DNA of 64,000 bases from Cellulomonas hominis (lineage in GTDB: Bacteria; Actinomycetota; Actinomycetes; Actinomycetales; Cellulomonadaceae). The notes under the pieces are model-generated. The model was not told the origin of the DNA. It saw only the letters and a program-made list of their open reading frames with translations, and did no database searches. Positions 7,940-15,659 of the stretch are shown here, piece after piece (the first letter of the stretch is position 1; each line of letters opens with the position of its first letter). Location of the stretch: contig NZ_JACHDN010000001.1 in assembly GCF_014201095.1 (NCBI RefSeq), positions 3,534,001 through 3,598,000 of the forward strand. The letters are read 5' to 3'. The position numbers were made by a program, and so were the translations under genes.

Positions 7940-10804
7940 ATGACCGACTACCAGGAACAGGTCGCCGACGCGCTGGACGCCGCTCGCGACGCCACCACCA
8001 CCGCACTGGCGACCGCCCATGCCGGCGCAGCCGCCGCCGGCACCGACCTGGTGCCCGCCGGTGCCGACGCCGCCGTGTCGGTCAAGGCTCGGATGGCCGG
8101 AGCCCACGCGCAGGTCGCCAAGGCCCGCACCGCAGCGCTGGAGAAGGTCAACTCGGCCCGCGAGCTGATCGAGGCGCAGAAGGCCGAGCTGGACCGGCAG
8201 GCCCGCGCCCTGGAGCTCGAGCTCGCCCCGCTCAAGGAGACCCTCGCCCTCATGCAGGAGGGCATCTGGACCATGAACCTCTACCTCGGCCGGGACGAGG
8301 AGATCCGCCAGATCGCCGAAGGAGCCCCGGCCCCGGCCGGCACCCCGATCCACGTGCGCCAGATGGTGCTCGCGATGGACGAGGAGTCCGCGGTCAACGC
8401 CGAGGGCAACGGGATCGACTTCCGCTCCGTGGACGCCTTCGACGAGTGGGTCACCTGCGACCCCGCCCACCTGCAGCAGGTGCTTCCGGAGGAGCGCGGC
8501 GTGGTGGCCATCATGGCGCGCCGGTCCGAGATCGACTACAAGGACCCGTGGGCGAACAAGGAGTACAACAAGCGGAACCGGCACACCTACTTCCTGATCC
8601 GCAACGGCGGCGCCCTGTACCGGATGGACACCAACTTCGAGGTCGGCTACCGCCTGGTCCCGGCCCGCAACGAGTTCACCTCCATGTTCCTCGACCGCCA
8701 CACCGGGCAGCCGCTGGTCCCCGGGACCGACAAGTGGCTGGCGGCCGAGAAGCTCGCCGGCGCCCGCGAGCGGCACTACATGCGTGTCGCCCTCATCCTG
8801 CAGGGACTCATCGACCGAACCCACGTGTTCGCACCGCTGCCCAAGCCGGGGGTCAGCCTGCTCACCCCGGCCGACTACGACGAGGGCCACGTGGTCCTGA
8901 TCGCCGACGACGAGTCCGCTCTGACGACCGGTCGGACCCCGTTCTACGACTGGCTGCGGTCCCTGAACAGCCAGCTGCGCCCCGGCATGCGGGTCATGGT
9001 CACCACCCGGCACAAGGACTGGCCCTCCGGCTACCGCGACGGCGGTCACGAGCGCATCTGGCCCAACCGGGCCGAGTACCCGCGGGCCGGGCAGGTGTAC
9101 ACGATCGCGCGCGCCGGGTCCCGGCCCGGGGAGTTCGTCGTCACCTACAAGCGGACCCAGGAGACCTGGGTGAACGACGGCTGGGGCGGCGGGGAGTACC
9201 GCGTGCCCAAGACCGCCGCCTCCTGCTCGATCTTCGTCTCCGACCGGTTCGTGCTCCCGATCGACCTGGTCGACGTCGAGACGATGCGCACCTACCTCGG
9301 CGCCCGGCTGGAGCGGCACGCCTACGCCGACATGTTCCCCACGCTGACCGCCGCGATCGGGTTCCTGGAGGAGGAGAAGGCCGTCGAGGCCCCGTTCCGT
9401 GACCTGCTCGCCGCGCAGGTCGCCCAGGCCGAGGGCGTGGACCTGGACACCGCCGCGGCCCTGGTCGCCCCCGTGATCACCTCCTGGAAGGTCGGGGCCC
9501 GCTGGTTCCGCCCGATGTCCGGCGACCCCGAGGCTGAGGCCCGCGCCGCCACGGCGATCCTGGCCGAGCGGGCCCGCATCGCCCGCGCGGACGCCGGCGC
9601 CGGGGACGACGACGCGTTCCTCCGGCGGGCCCGGCGCGAGCACCGGGACGCCCTCCTGGTCGCCCGGAAGAAGGACGGCACCTACGTGGTCCTCACCCCG
9701 GCCACCCGGGCCTGGGGCCCGGCAGCCGGTACCCCGGAGCACGCCTCGGTCCCGCAGGACGTGTGGGTGCACGTGCACGAGTACACCCGCACCGGCAAGG
9801 CCCGCCCGGTCCGGCAGTGGCAGATCGTCCCGATGGCCTCGCTGTCGCGGTGGATCATCCTGCACGAGGCGCAGGCGTGGTCGACCTGGAAGCGTGCCGC
9901 CCGGCCCGCGGACCACCTGTCCGACCCGGAGATCAACGAGGCCATCAGCCGCATCCGCGACCGCGCCTTCCCGGGGCTGACCCTGATCGCGATCGGCTAC
10001 GACGAGCGCGGCGGCTGGTGGAACAGCAACTCCAAGATGGAGTTCACCGCCTGGTACCACCCGGGCCCGGTGACCATCCCCGAGCGGGTCCTGACCGGCG
10101 AGCTGCCCACCCTGTACGCCAAGACGATCGCGGTGCGCGCGTCCCGCGAGGGGGACGGGTCGATCGGCCTGAGCTGGATCCGGGAGCCGTCGACGAACAA
10201 CACCACCGTCTGGGAGCGGTTCCGCGGGCGGTTCCGTGACGCCGAGGAGAACCGGCCGGCCGGGGTCCCGTGGAACGACAACCGGCGCCACCGGATGGTG
10301 TTCCTGGACCCGGTCAACCTGCCCGCCGCGCACGCCGACGCCGACGCCTGGGTCGAGGCGCACGCCGCCGCCGACCAGCTGGAGTCGCAGGCCGACAAGG
10401 CGCTGCGCGGCGTCCAGGACGGCTGGACCGAGGCCCGGGTCGCCGCGGCCCGGGACCGGTTCATGGAGGACTACGCCGACGAGACGCTGTGGGCTGCCGA
10501 GGAGGCCCGGGTCCGGGGCACCCTGGTGGCGCCATGGAGGACCACGACCGACGACGAGCCCTGGGACGCGCTGCGCTACCTCGCGCTGCGGCTGACCGAG
10601 GAGGGCCGCACCCCGTGGGGGCTGACCGTCGCCGAGGCGATCGAGGCGCTGGACGAGCCCCTGAACCCCAAGCTCGGCTCCCGCCAGAGGCACTGGGCCG
10701 CCAAGGAGACCCTGCGGGAGCCGCTGCCGGAAGGGTTGCTGACCCTGCGGTTCGCGACCGAGCCCACCGGGACCGACGTCGTCGTGGCGGGGGCGGCCTC
10801 GTGA
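7940..10804 (+). CDS. Large hypothetical protein (954 aa)
   Basis: This is an intact 954-aa soluble protein that I cannot assign. Residues ~1-110 are alanine-rich and include a coiled coil (KVNSARELIEAQKAELDRQA). The rest is globular and rich in Trp, Arg and Asp, with no P-loop, transmembrane segment or recognisable catalytic motif. Blocks such as KEYNKRNRHTYFLIRNGGAL and YDERGGWWNSNSKMEF would make good search seeds. It is followed by an overlapping gene (GTGA) and lies between motif A and the PcfJ-like gene. This places it in the mobile-element backbone, perhaps in DNA transfer or defence, but nothing in the sequence proves that. Confidence 0.7.
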   Translation: MTDYQEQVADALDAARDATTTALATAHAGAAAAGTDLVPAGADAAVSVKARMAGAHAQVAKARTAALEKVNSARELIEAQKAELDRQARALELELAPLKETLALMQEGIWTMNLYLGRDEEIRQIAEGAPAPAGTPIHVRQMVLAMDEESAVNAEGNGIDFRSVDAFDEWVTCDPAHLQQVLPEERGVVAIMARRSEIDYKDPWANKEYNKRNRHTYFLIRNGGALYRMDTNFEVGYRLVPARNEFTSMFLDRHTGQPLVPGTDKWLAAEKLAGARERHYMRVALILQGLIDRTHVFAPLPKPGVSLLTPADYDEGHVVLIADDESALTTGRTPFYDWLRSLNSQLRPGMRVMVTTRHKDWPSGYRDGGHERIWPNRAEYPRAGQVYTIARAGSRPGEFVVTYKRTQETWVNDGWGGGEYRVPKTAASCSIFVSDRFVLPIDLVDVETMRTYLGARLERHAYADMFPTLTAAIGFLEEEKAVEAPFRDLLAAQVAQAEGVDLDTAAALVAPVITSWKVGARWFRPMSGDPEAEARAATAILAERARIARADAGAGDDDAFLRRARREHRDALLVARKKDGTYVVLTPATRAWGPAAGTPEHASVPQDVWVHVHEYTRTGKARPVRQWQIVPMASLSRWIILHEAQAWSTWKRAARPADHLSDPEINEAISRIRDRAFPGLTLIAIGYDERGGWWNSNSKMEFTAWYHPGPVTIPERVLTGELPTLYAKTIAVRASREGDGSIGLSWIREPSTNNTTVWERFRGRFRDAEENRPAGVPWNDNRRHRMVFLDPVNLPAAHADADAWVEAHAAADQLESQADKALRGVQDGWTEARVAAARDRFMEDYADETLWAAEEARVRGTLVAPWRTTTDDEPWDALRYLALRLTEEGRTPWGLTVAEAIEALDEPLNPKLGSRQRHWAAKETLREPLPEGLLTLRFATEPTGTDVVVAGAAS

Positions 10805-11277
10805 GCGCCCCGCGGATGACCCGCTGGTCGATGGACGCCACCCCGGCGCTGCTGCGCCCCGGGTCGATGTACCGGCTCGCCGGCGAGACCGCCTCCAAGG
10901 TGTGGGTCAACGCCGTGTGGGCCCGCAGCGTCAAGGGCGGGAAGGTCGCGGTGGCGTTCGGGTCGGTCTGGACCGTGGTGGACATCGACCGGGACGACCC
11001 GCTGACGCTGGCCGCCTTCACGGACGCGTTCGAGGCCCGCCGGCTGGCGGTCGGGCACGACGCCCTGGCCACCTTCGACGGCACCAACCTCACGATGCGC
11101 GGGCACGGCAAGCAGGCCAACGGTCGCGAGCCCTCCGCCCACCGGCGGGCCAACCCGCGCCGGGTCGCCGCCATCCTGCCGCGGCTGGTGCAGGTGCACG
11201 CCACCATCACCGGCAAGAAGATGCCGGCGGTCCCCGACGGCTGGAAGGGCTGGTACGCGCTGACCCCCGGCGGCTGA
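10801..11277 (+). CDS. Hypothetical protein (158 aa)
   Basis: The product is not recognised. It begins VSAPRMTRWSMDATPALLRP and contains VWVNAVWARSVKGGKVAVAF, a small beta-barrel-like stretch, and ends in a basic region. Its GTG overlaps the stop of the 954-aa gene, so the two are made together and may form one complex. Confidence 0.6.
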   Translation: MSAPRMTRWSMDATPALLRPGSMYRLAGETASKVWVNAVWARSVKGGKVAVAFGSVWTVVDIDRDDPLTLAAFTDAFEARRLAVGHDALATFDGTNLTMRGHGKQANGREPSAHRRANPRRVAAILPRLVQVHATITGKKMPAVPDGWKGWYALTPGG

Positions 11278-11283
11278 CCGGCT

Positions 11284-11292
11284 GCCGCACAT
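11284..11292 (+). promoter_or_regulatory. Motif A before the PcfJ-like gene
   Basis: TGCCGCACAT plus 9 nt leads to ATG 11302. The motif starts only 6 nt after the previous stop, so any further promoter element would lie within coding sequence. Confidence 0.6.
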
Positions 11293-11301
11293 CACAGCGG
11301 C

Positions 11302-12747
11302 ATGAGCGACCTCGAGCACCCCGTCCTCGCCGCACTCGCGCGCGCGTCCCTGTACGACGCCGCGGCTACGGTCGAAGTGCACCCGGACGCTCCGGTGCTG
11401 GCCCCCTCCGGCGGGCTGGTGCTCGCCTCGGTGCTCGCCGACACCCGTGGGCTAGCCCGCCGCGGCGGCCGGCTCGAGCGCGGGCACCGGGTCGAGGTCG
11501 TCCGGGAGCGGGTCGAGCTGTTCCAGCCGGACCCGAACGCCGCCATCTACCGGTTCCGGCGCGGGGAGATGCTCGCCGGTACCGCCGCGAGCGGCAAGGG
11601 CTTCTCGCGCTGGGCCACCCGGGAGTGGGTGCGGCTGCGGGTGATGGCCGACGGCCGCTGGCTCACCACCGCCATGGCCTCCAGCGGGGCGAGCGCCTAC
11701 TTCAACCGGTACGTCTACTCGACCGCCCCCGGCGAGACCTCTTTCCCGCAGGCCGTGCGGGCCTTCGCGCACGTCGCGCCGGCGCCGCGCACCTACGAGG
11801 ACTGCTTCCCGCTGCTGGACGCCGGCGGAGCCCGTCAGCTGTGGCAGACCGCGCCGCTGCCGGCGGCGATGATGAACGCGTTCGCGGGCGCCGGACCCGA
11901 GGACACCCCCGCCCTGACCCGGGCCCTGTTCGGCGCCCGGCGCTACCGCAAGGACCTCGCGCGCGCCGTCGCCGGCACGATCCATCCCGGAAGGCTCCCC
12001 GACCCCCGGCTGCTGACCGGGTGCCTGCTGGCCCCGTACGTGCCGACCGACTGGCTCGTGGAGCACCTCGGTGGCCGCGGCCAGAGCCTCGACCGGATCG
12101 GGAACATCAACGTGCGCGGGATGCGCGCGCACCTGCGCCAGCTCGACCAGCGGTCCCTGCGCCGGCTCGCGCTGACCGGGACCGGCACGGTTCACGGGTC
12201 CCTGCTGACCGACCTCAGCGGCTGGGTCCCAGCACCCGGCATGGCCCGGGCGGACTCCTGGGGCGACCTGCACGACAGGGCGATGGCCCGTCGCCGCGCC
12301 CTGGCCGAGCGAGACCGCGCCCGGCGCGACGAGCGTTACCGCAACGCCGCCGACGCCGCGTTCGCCGTCACCGACGACACCCTGCACCGGCAGCTGGAGG
12401 GCGTCACGCCCGGCGGATTCCGCATCGAGCTCGCCCGCGACGGCGCCACCCTGGACGCCTGGGCCGACTCGATGCACCACTGCATCGACTCCTACGCCTA
12501 CCGCAACTGGGCCGGGCAGAGCCTGCTCGGGGCGATCCGGCAGCCCGGGGGCACGATGCTCGGCAACTTCGAGGTCACCGTCGCCAGCCGCTCGAAGGGG
12601 CACCGGCTGGACCTGACCCAGATGCTGGGCCGGTTCAACGCGGTGCTGCCGGCGCAGGTCCGGGCCGAGGTCGAGACCCACCTCACTGGCCGTGGCGTGC
12701 ACGTGGCCCGCTACTTCGGCGACGACGCTCAGGCGCAGGCCGCCTGA
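11302..12747 (+). CDS. PcfJ-like protein
   Basis: The 481-aa protein carries a PcfJ-like domain in its C-terminal third (about residues 360-470): GFRIELARDGATLDAWADSM, then HHCIDSYAYRNWAG, then IRQPGGTMLGNFEVTVA and DLTQMLGRFNAVLPA. PcfJ is named after a gene of the conjugative plasmid pCF10, and such domains are common on plasmids and phages; the biochemical role is unsettled. The N-terminal 350 residues are helical and not assigned. It has its own motif A. It converges on the 339-aa minus-strand gene with only 10 nt between the stops. Confidence 0.65.
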   Translation: MSDLEHPVLAALARASLYDAAATVEVHPDAPVLAPSGGLVLASVLADTRGLARRGGRLERGHRVEVVRERVELFQPDPNAAIYRFRRGEMLAGTAASGKGFSRWATREWVRLRVMADGRWLTTAMASSGASAYFNRYVYSTAPGETSFPQAVRAFAHVAPAPRTYEDCFPLLDAGGARQLWQTAPLPAAMMNAFAGAGPEDTPALTRALFGARRYRKDLARAVAGTIHPGRLPDPRLLTGCLLAPYVPTDWLVEHLGGRGQSLDRIGNINVRGMRAHLRQLDQRSLRRLALTGTGTVHGSLLTDLSGWVPAPGMARADSWGDLHDRAMARRRALAERDRARRDERYRNAADAAFAVTDDTLHRQLEGVTPGGFRIELARDGATLDAWADSMHHCIDSYAYRNWAGQSLLGAIRQPGGTMLGNFEVTVASRSKGHRLDLTQMLGRFNAVLPAQVRAEVETHLTGRGVHVARYFGDDAQAQAA

Positions 12748-12757
12748 GCTCCTCGGT

Positions 12758-13777
12758 TCACAGGCCGCGCAGCAGGCGGGCCTCCAACGCGTCGGCGGCC
12801 GGTCCAATGTGGCGCTCGTACAGGTCCTCCACGTCGGCCTCGCCCATGTGGGACAGCTGTTCCTCGGTGATCCGGCCCTCGGCCAGCGCCAGCGCCAGCG
12901 CATCGCCCGCCGACTCGCACCCGGCCCGGGCGCCCAGGTCGCGGGCGAACTGCGCACCGGTACCTGGCTCGATCGGCTCGGGCTTGCCCCAGCCCGTGGC
13001 GACCAGCGACCGGCCGGCGTCGGCGGCCTCGGCGACGTAGGCCGCGGCGTCGGTGATCGCCGGGGCGAAGTAGTCCTCGTGCAGCGAGACCAGGTCGTCG
13101 GCGGTGAGACCGGCCAGCACGTCGGCCGGGACCTCCTCACGGTTGAGCACGATGCCGACGAAGTCGGCCATGTGCGCCAGGTCCGCCTGGGCGGCGATCT
13201 GCTCCAGGTGCTCGCCCACACCGGGCTGGGCCAGGCCCTGCTCGATGTTCCAGGCCCGCAGCGCCTTGGCGTAGGCGGCGCCGAACAGGCCGGTGTCGCC
13301 CGGGCTCGGGCGGCCGGAGTTCCGGACGGCGTCGCTCGCGACCTGCAGGTCGTCGCTGGACCAGGACTCGGTCGCGGCCAGGTGCCGGCCCAGGAAGTTC
13401 AGCAGGCGCCAGTCCTTGGCGGCGCGGGGGTCGGCCGGCTCGGGGTTGGCGGCCTTCCAGGTCTCCAGGGCGGTGTCGTACTCGGGGTTGGACGCCTCGT
13501 CGTCCTCCTGGATCGCCTCGTAGGCGTCGCCGCCGGGGTGCGGCCGGCCGGTGGAGGCGATCTCCTCAGCGATGGCGTCCAGGTAGTCGGCGGCGCCGTC
13601 CCACTGCTCGTCGAGCCCGAGGATCCGGCCGATCTCGTCCAGGGCGTTCGCGTCACCGTGCACCGGCTGGTCCGGCACCAGCGTGATCGCCGCCTCGTCG
13701 CGTGGGGTGGTGGCGAACTGGCCGCCGATGCTGATGCCGGCGGGCTGACGGTTCTGCGGGGTTCGGGGCGCGTTCAT
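12758..13777 (-). CDS. Acidic protein with N-terminal PAG..GGQFAT tag
   Basis: This 339-aa acidic, helical protein is unknown. Its N-terminus contains PAGISIGGQFATTPRDEAAI. The tag pattern (PxG, three residues, GGxF, then a charged EA) recurs in the proteins starting at 20459 and 61876. The rest has repeated aromatic/Asp-Glu patches and ends EDLYERHIGPAADALEARL. The ATG at 13777 is fixed by motif A on the minus strand. It is divergent from the HerA-like gene. Confidence 0.6.
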   Translation of the reverse strand: MNAPRTPQNRQPAGISIGGQFATTPRDEAAITLVPDQPVHGDANALDEIGRILGLDEQWDGAADYLDAIAEEIASTGRPHPGGDAYEAIQEDDEASNPEYDTALETWKAANPEPADPRAAKDWRLLNFLGRHLAATESWSSDDLQVASDAVRNSGRPSPGDTGLFGAAYAKALRAWNIEQGLAQPGVGEHLEQIAAQADLAHMADFVGIVLNREEVPADVLAGLTADDLVSLHEDYFAPAITDAAAYVAEAADAGRSLVATGWGKPEPIEPGTGAQFARDLGARAGCESAGDALALALAEGRITEEQLSHMGEADVEDLYERHIGPAADALEARLLRGL

Positions 13778-13786
13778 GGCCGGTAG

Positions 13787-13795
13787 ATGTGCGGG
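13787..13795 (-). promoter_or_regulatory. Motif A (CCCGCACAT) before the 13777 start
   Basis: Read on the minus strand, CCCGCACAT plus 9 nt leads to ATG 13777. It lies 7 nt from an oppositely oriented copy (13803-13811), forming a compact divergent control region. Confidence 0.6.
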
Positions 13796-13802
13796 CGGCG
13801 AT

Positions 13803-13811
13803 GCCGCACAT
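13803..13811 (+). promoter_or_regulatory. Motif A without an immediate start codon
   Basis: TGCCGCACAT ACGAACGCT matches the motif and its usual flank, but the triplet at the expected start is GAG. The HerA-like gene starts 45 nt further on behind a normal GAGGAG ribosome site. This copy therefore argues that the motif sets transcription start rather than translation start. Confidence 0.55.
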
Positions 13812-13865
13812 ACGAACGCTGAGGACCGTGCCGATCCGGCGCAGCCCCCCGCCCGAGGAGGCACC

Positions 13866-15611
13866 ATGCCCAGCACCCCGTTGCGTCTCGCACCCGACCT
13901 GGCACTGCCGTTGGAGGCGGTCACCGAGACCTTCGCGATCGTCGGCAAGCGGGGCTCCGGCAAGACCAGCACCGCCCGCGTGCTGTCGGAGGAGCTGCTC
14001 GGCGCCGACCAGCCGGTCGTGGTGCTCGACCCGACCGGGGTCTGGTGGGGCCTGCGGTCCTCGGCCGACGGCGAGCACGCAGGCCACCAGGTCGTCATCC
14101 TGGGCGGCGAGCACGGCGACGCCCCGCTGGTGGAGACAGCCGGCGCCGCCGTCGCGGACGTGGTGGTCGAGCAGCGGGTCCCCGTCGTCCTCGACTTCTC
14201 GCTACTGAGCAAGTCCGCCACCCGGCGCTTCGCCACCGACTTCATCGAGCGGCTCTACCACCGCAACCGCCAGACCCTGCATGTCGTCGTCGACGAGGCG
14301 GACCTGTTCGCCCCGCAGCGGGTCCCGACCGGGGGAGAGCGGCTGCTGGGCGCGATGAACGACCTCGTGCGCCGCGGACGGGTCCGGGGACTGGGCGTCA
14401 CGCTGATCTCCCAGCGACCGGCCGTGCTGAACAAGGACGTCCTCACCCAGGCGGAGGTGCTCATCGCCCTGCGCCTGACCGGGGCCCGCGACCGCGCAGC
14501 CATCAACGAGTGGATCGAGGCCCACTCCGGCCCCGAGGAGGCCAAGACGGTCATCTCCACCCTGGCCGGCCTGCCCGTCGGCACCGCGTGGATCTGGTCG
14601 CCCGGGTGGCTGGAGGTTCTCGCCAAGGTCGCGATCCGGGCCCCGCGCACGTTCGACTCCTCCGCCACCCCGAAGCCCGGTGTCGCGGTCTCCGCCCCTC
14701 GGAAGATGGCCGCCATCGACGTCGCCGCCGTCACCGCCCAGATCGCCGCGTTCACCGAGGAAGCCCAGGCTTCCGACCCGGTCGCCCTGCGCCGGAAGGT
14801 CAGGACCCTCACCGAGGACCTCGCCCGTGCACGACGCGCACCGGCCCGCGTCGAGACGACCCAGGTCGAGATCCCGGTCGAGGTGCGCGTCGAAGTGCCC
14901 GTGCTCGACCCCGCCGACGTCGCCGACCTGCGGTCCATTGCCGAGCAAGCCGCATCCTGGGCCGCCCGGGTCACAGAAGCGGCACACGCGCTCACCGCCC
15001 GGCTCGACGCCGCAGCGGCCGCTGCCGCCGCCGCTCCGCGGCAGACCACCCGGGCGCAGCCGCGGCCGACCGGGGCCAGCTCGCCCCCGCCGCCCGCGAC
15101 GACGCCACAGCCCCGGCCACCCGCCGGTGCAGGGACCTCGATGTCGAAGGCCGAGCGTGCGATCCTCTCGGTGCTCGCTCAGCACGGGGAGCGGTCCACC
15201 ACCCAGGTCGCCATCCTCACCGGCTACTCCCACAAGTCCGGCGGGTACCGCAACGCCCTGTCCAAGCTCCGCACCGCCGGCTACATCGACGGTCGCGGTC
15301 AGGTCACCGCCACACCCGCCGGCCTCGACGCCCTCGGCCCCTACGACGAGCTCCCCACGGGGGCTGCGCTGCGCGCATGGTGGGGCCAGCAGCACCTGAG
15401 CAAGGCCGAACGCGCCGCGCTCGATGTCCTCGCCCGCGCCTACCCGTACCCCGTCGAGGTCGCCGCGATCGCCGATGCCACCGGCTACTCCGCCACCTCC
15501 GGGGGCTTCCGCAACGCACTGTCCCGTCTGCGCAGCCTCGAGCTCGCATCCGGGCGAGGCGCTCTGGTCATGGCCGACGCCCTCGCCGAGGTTCCCGGCC
15601 AGCAGGCCTGA
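13866..15611 (+). CDS. HerA/VirB4-like ATPase with two C-terminal winged helices
   Basis: The 581-aa protein has a P-loop GKRGSGKTSTAR (about residues 27-38), a Walker B LHVVVDEADLFAP (about 137-149) and a sensor-like LGVTLISQRPAVLNKDVL. This is the layout of HerA/FtsK-type DNA-pumping ATPases. A coiled-coil segment (about 290-345) and an Ala/Pro linker follow. Two similar winged-helix repeats come last: about 425-490 (AILTGYSHKSGGYRNALSKL) and about 512-570 (ADATGYSATSGGFRNALSRL). DNA translocation or conjugation coupling is the likely role. ATG 13866 has GAGGAG 5 nt upstream; the in-frame ATG at 13776 lies across the motifs and is not used in my view. Confidence 0.8.
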   Translation: MPSTPLRLAPDLALPLEAVTETFAIVGKRGSGKTSTARVLSEELLGADQPVVVLDPTGVWWGLRSSADGEHAGHQVVILGGEHGDAPLVETAGAAVADVVVEQRVPVVLDFSLLSKSATRRFATDFIERLYHRNRQTLHVVVDEADLFAPQRVPTGGERLLGAMNDLVRRGRVRGLGVTLISQRPAVLNKDVLTQAEVLIALRLTGARDRAAINEWIEAHSGPEEAKTVISTLAGLPVGTAWIWSPGWLEVLAKVAIRAPRTFDSSATPKPGVAVSAPRKMAAIDVAAVTAQIAAFTEEAQASDPVALRRKVRTLTEDLARARRAPARVETTQVEIPVEVRVEVPVLDPADVADLRSIAEQAASWAARVTEAAHALTARLDAAAAAAAAAPRQTTRAQPRPTGASSPPPPATTPQPRPPAGAGTSMSKAERAILSVLAQHGERSTTQVAILTGYSHKSGGYRNALSKLRTAGYIDGRGQVTATPAGLDALGPYDELPTGAALRAWWGQQHLSKAERAALDVLARAYPYPVEVAAIADATGYSATSGGFRNALSRLRSLELASGRGALVMADALAEVPGQQA

Positions 15612-15641
15612 GCGCCAGGGACGCGGCGTCGCGCGGCTGCT

Positions 15642-15650
15642 GCCGCACAT
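15642..15650 (+). promoter_or_regulatory. Motif A before the methylase-helicase gene
   Basis: TGCCGCACAT CTGAACGCC leads to ATG 15660, with no Shine-Dalgarno. Confidence 0.65.
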
Positions 15651-15659
15651 CTGAACGCC

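Noticed and set aside
7682..10693. 1003-aa minus-strand open frame
   Set aside because: Low-complexity antisense shadow of the 954-aa gene.
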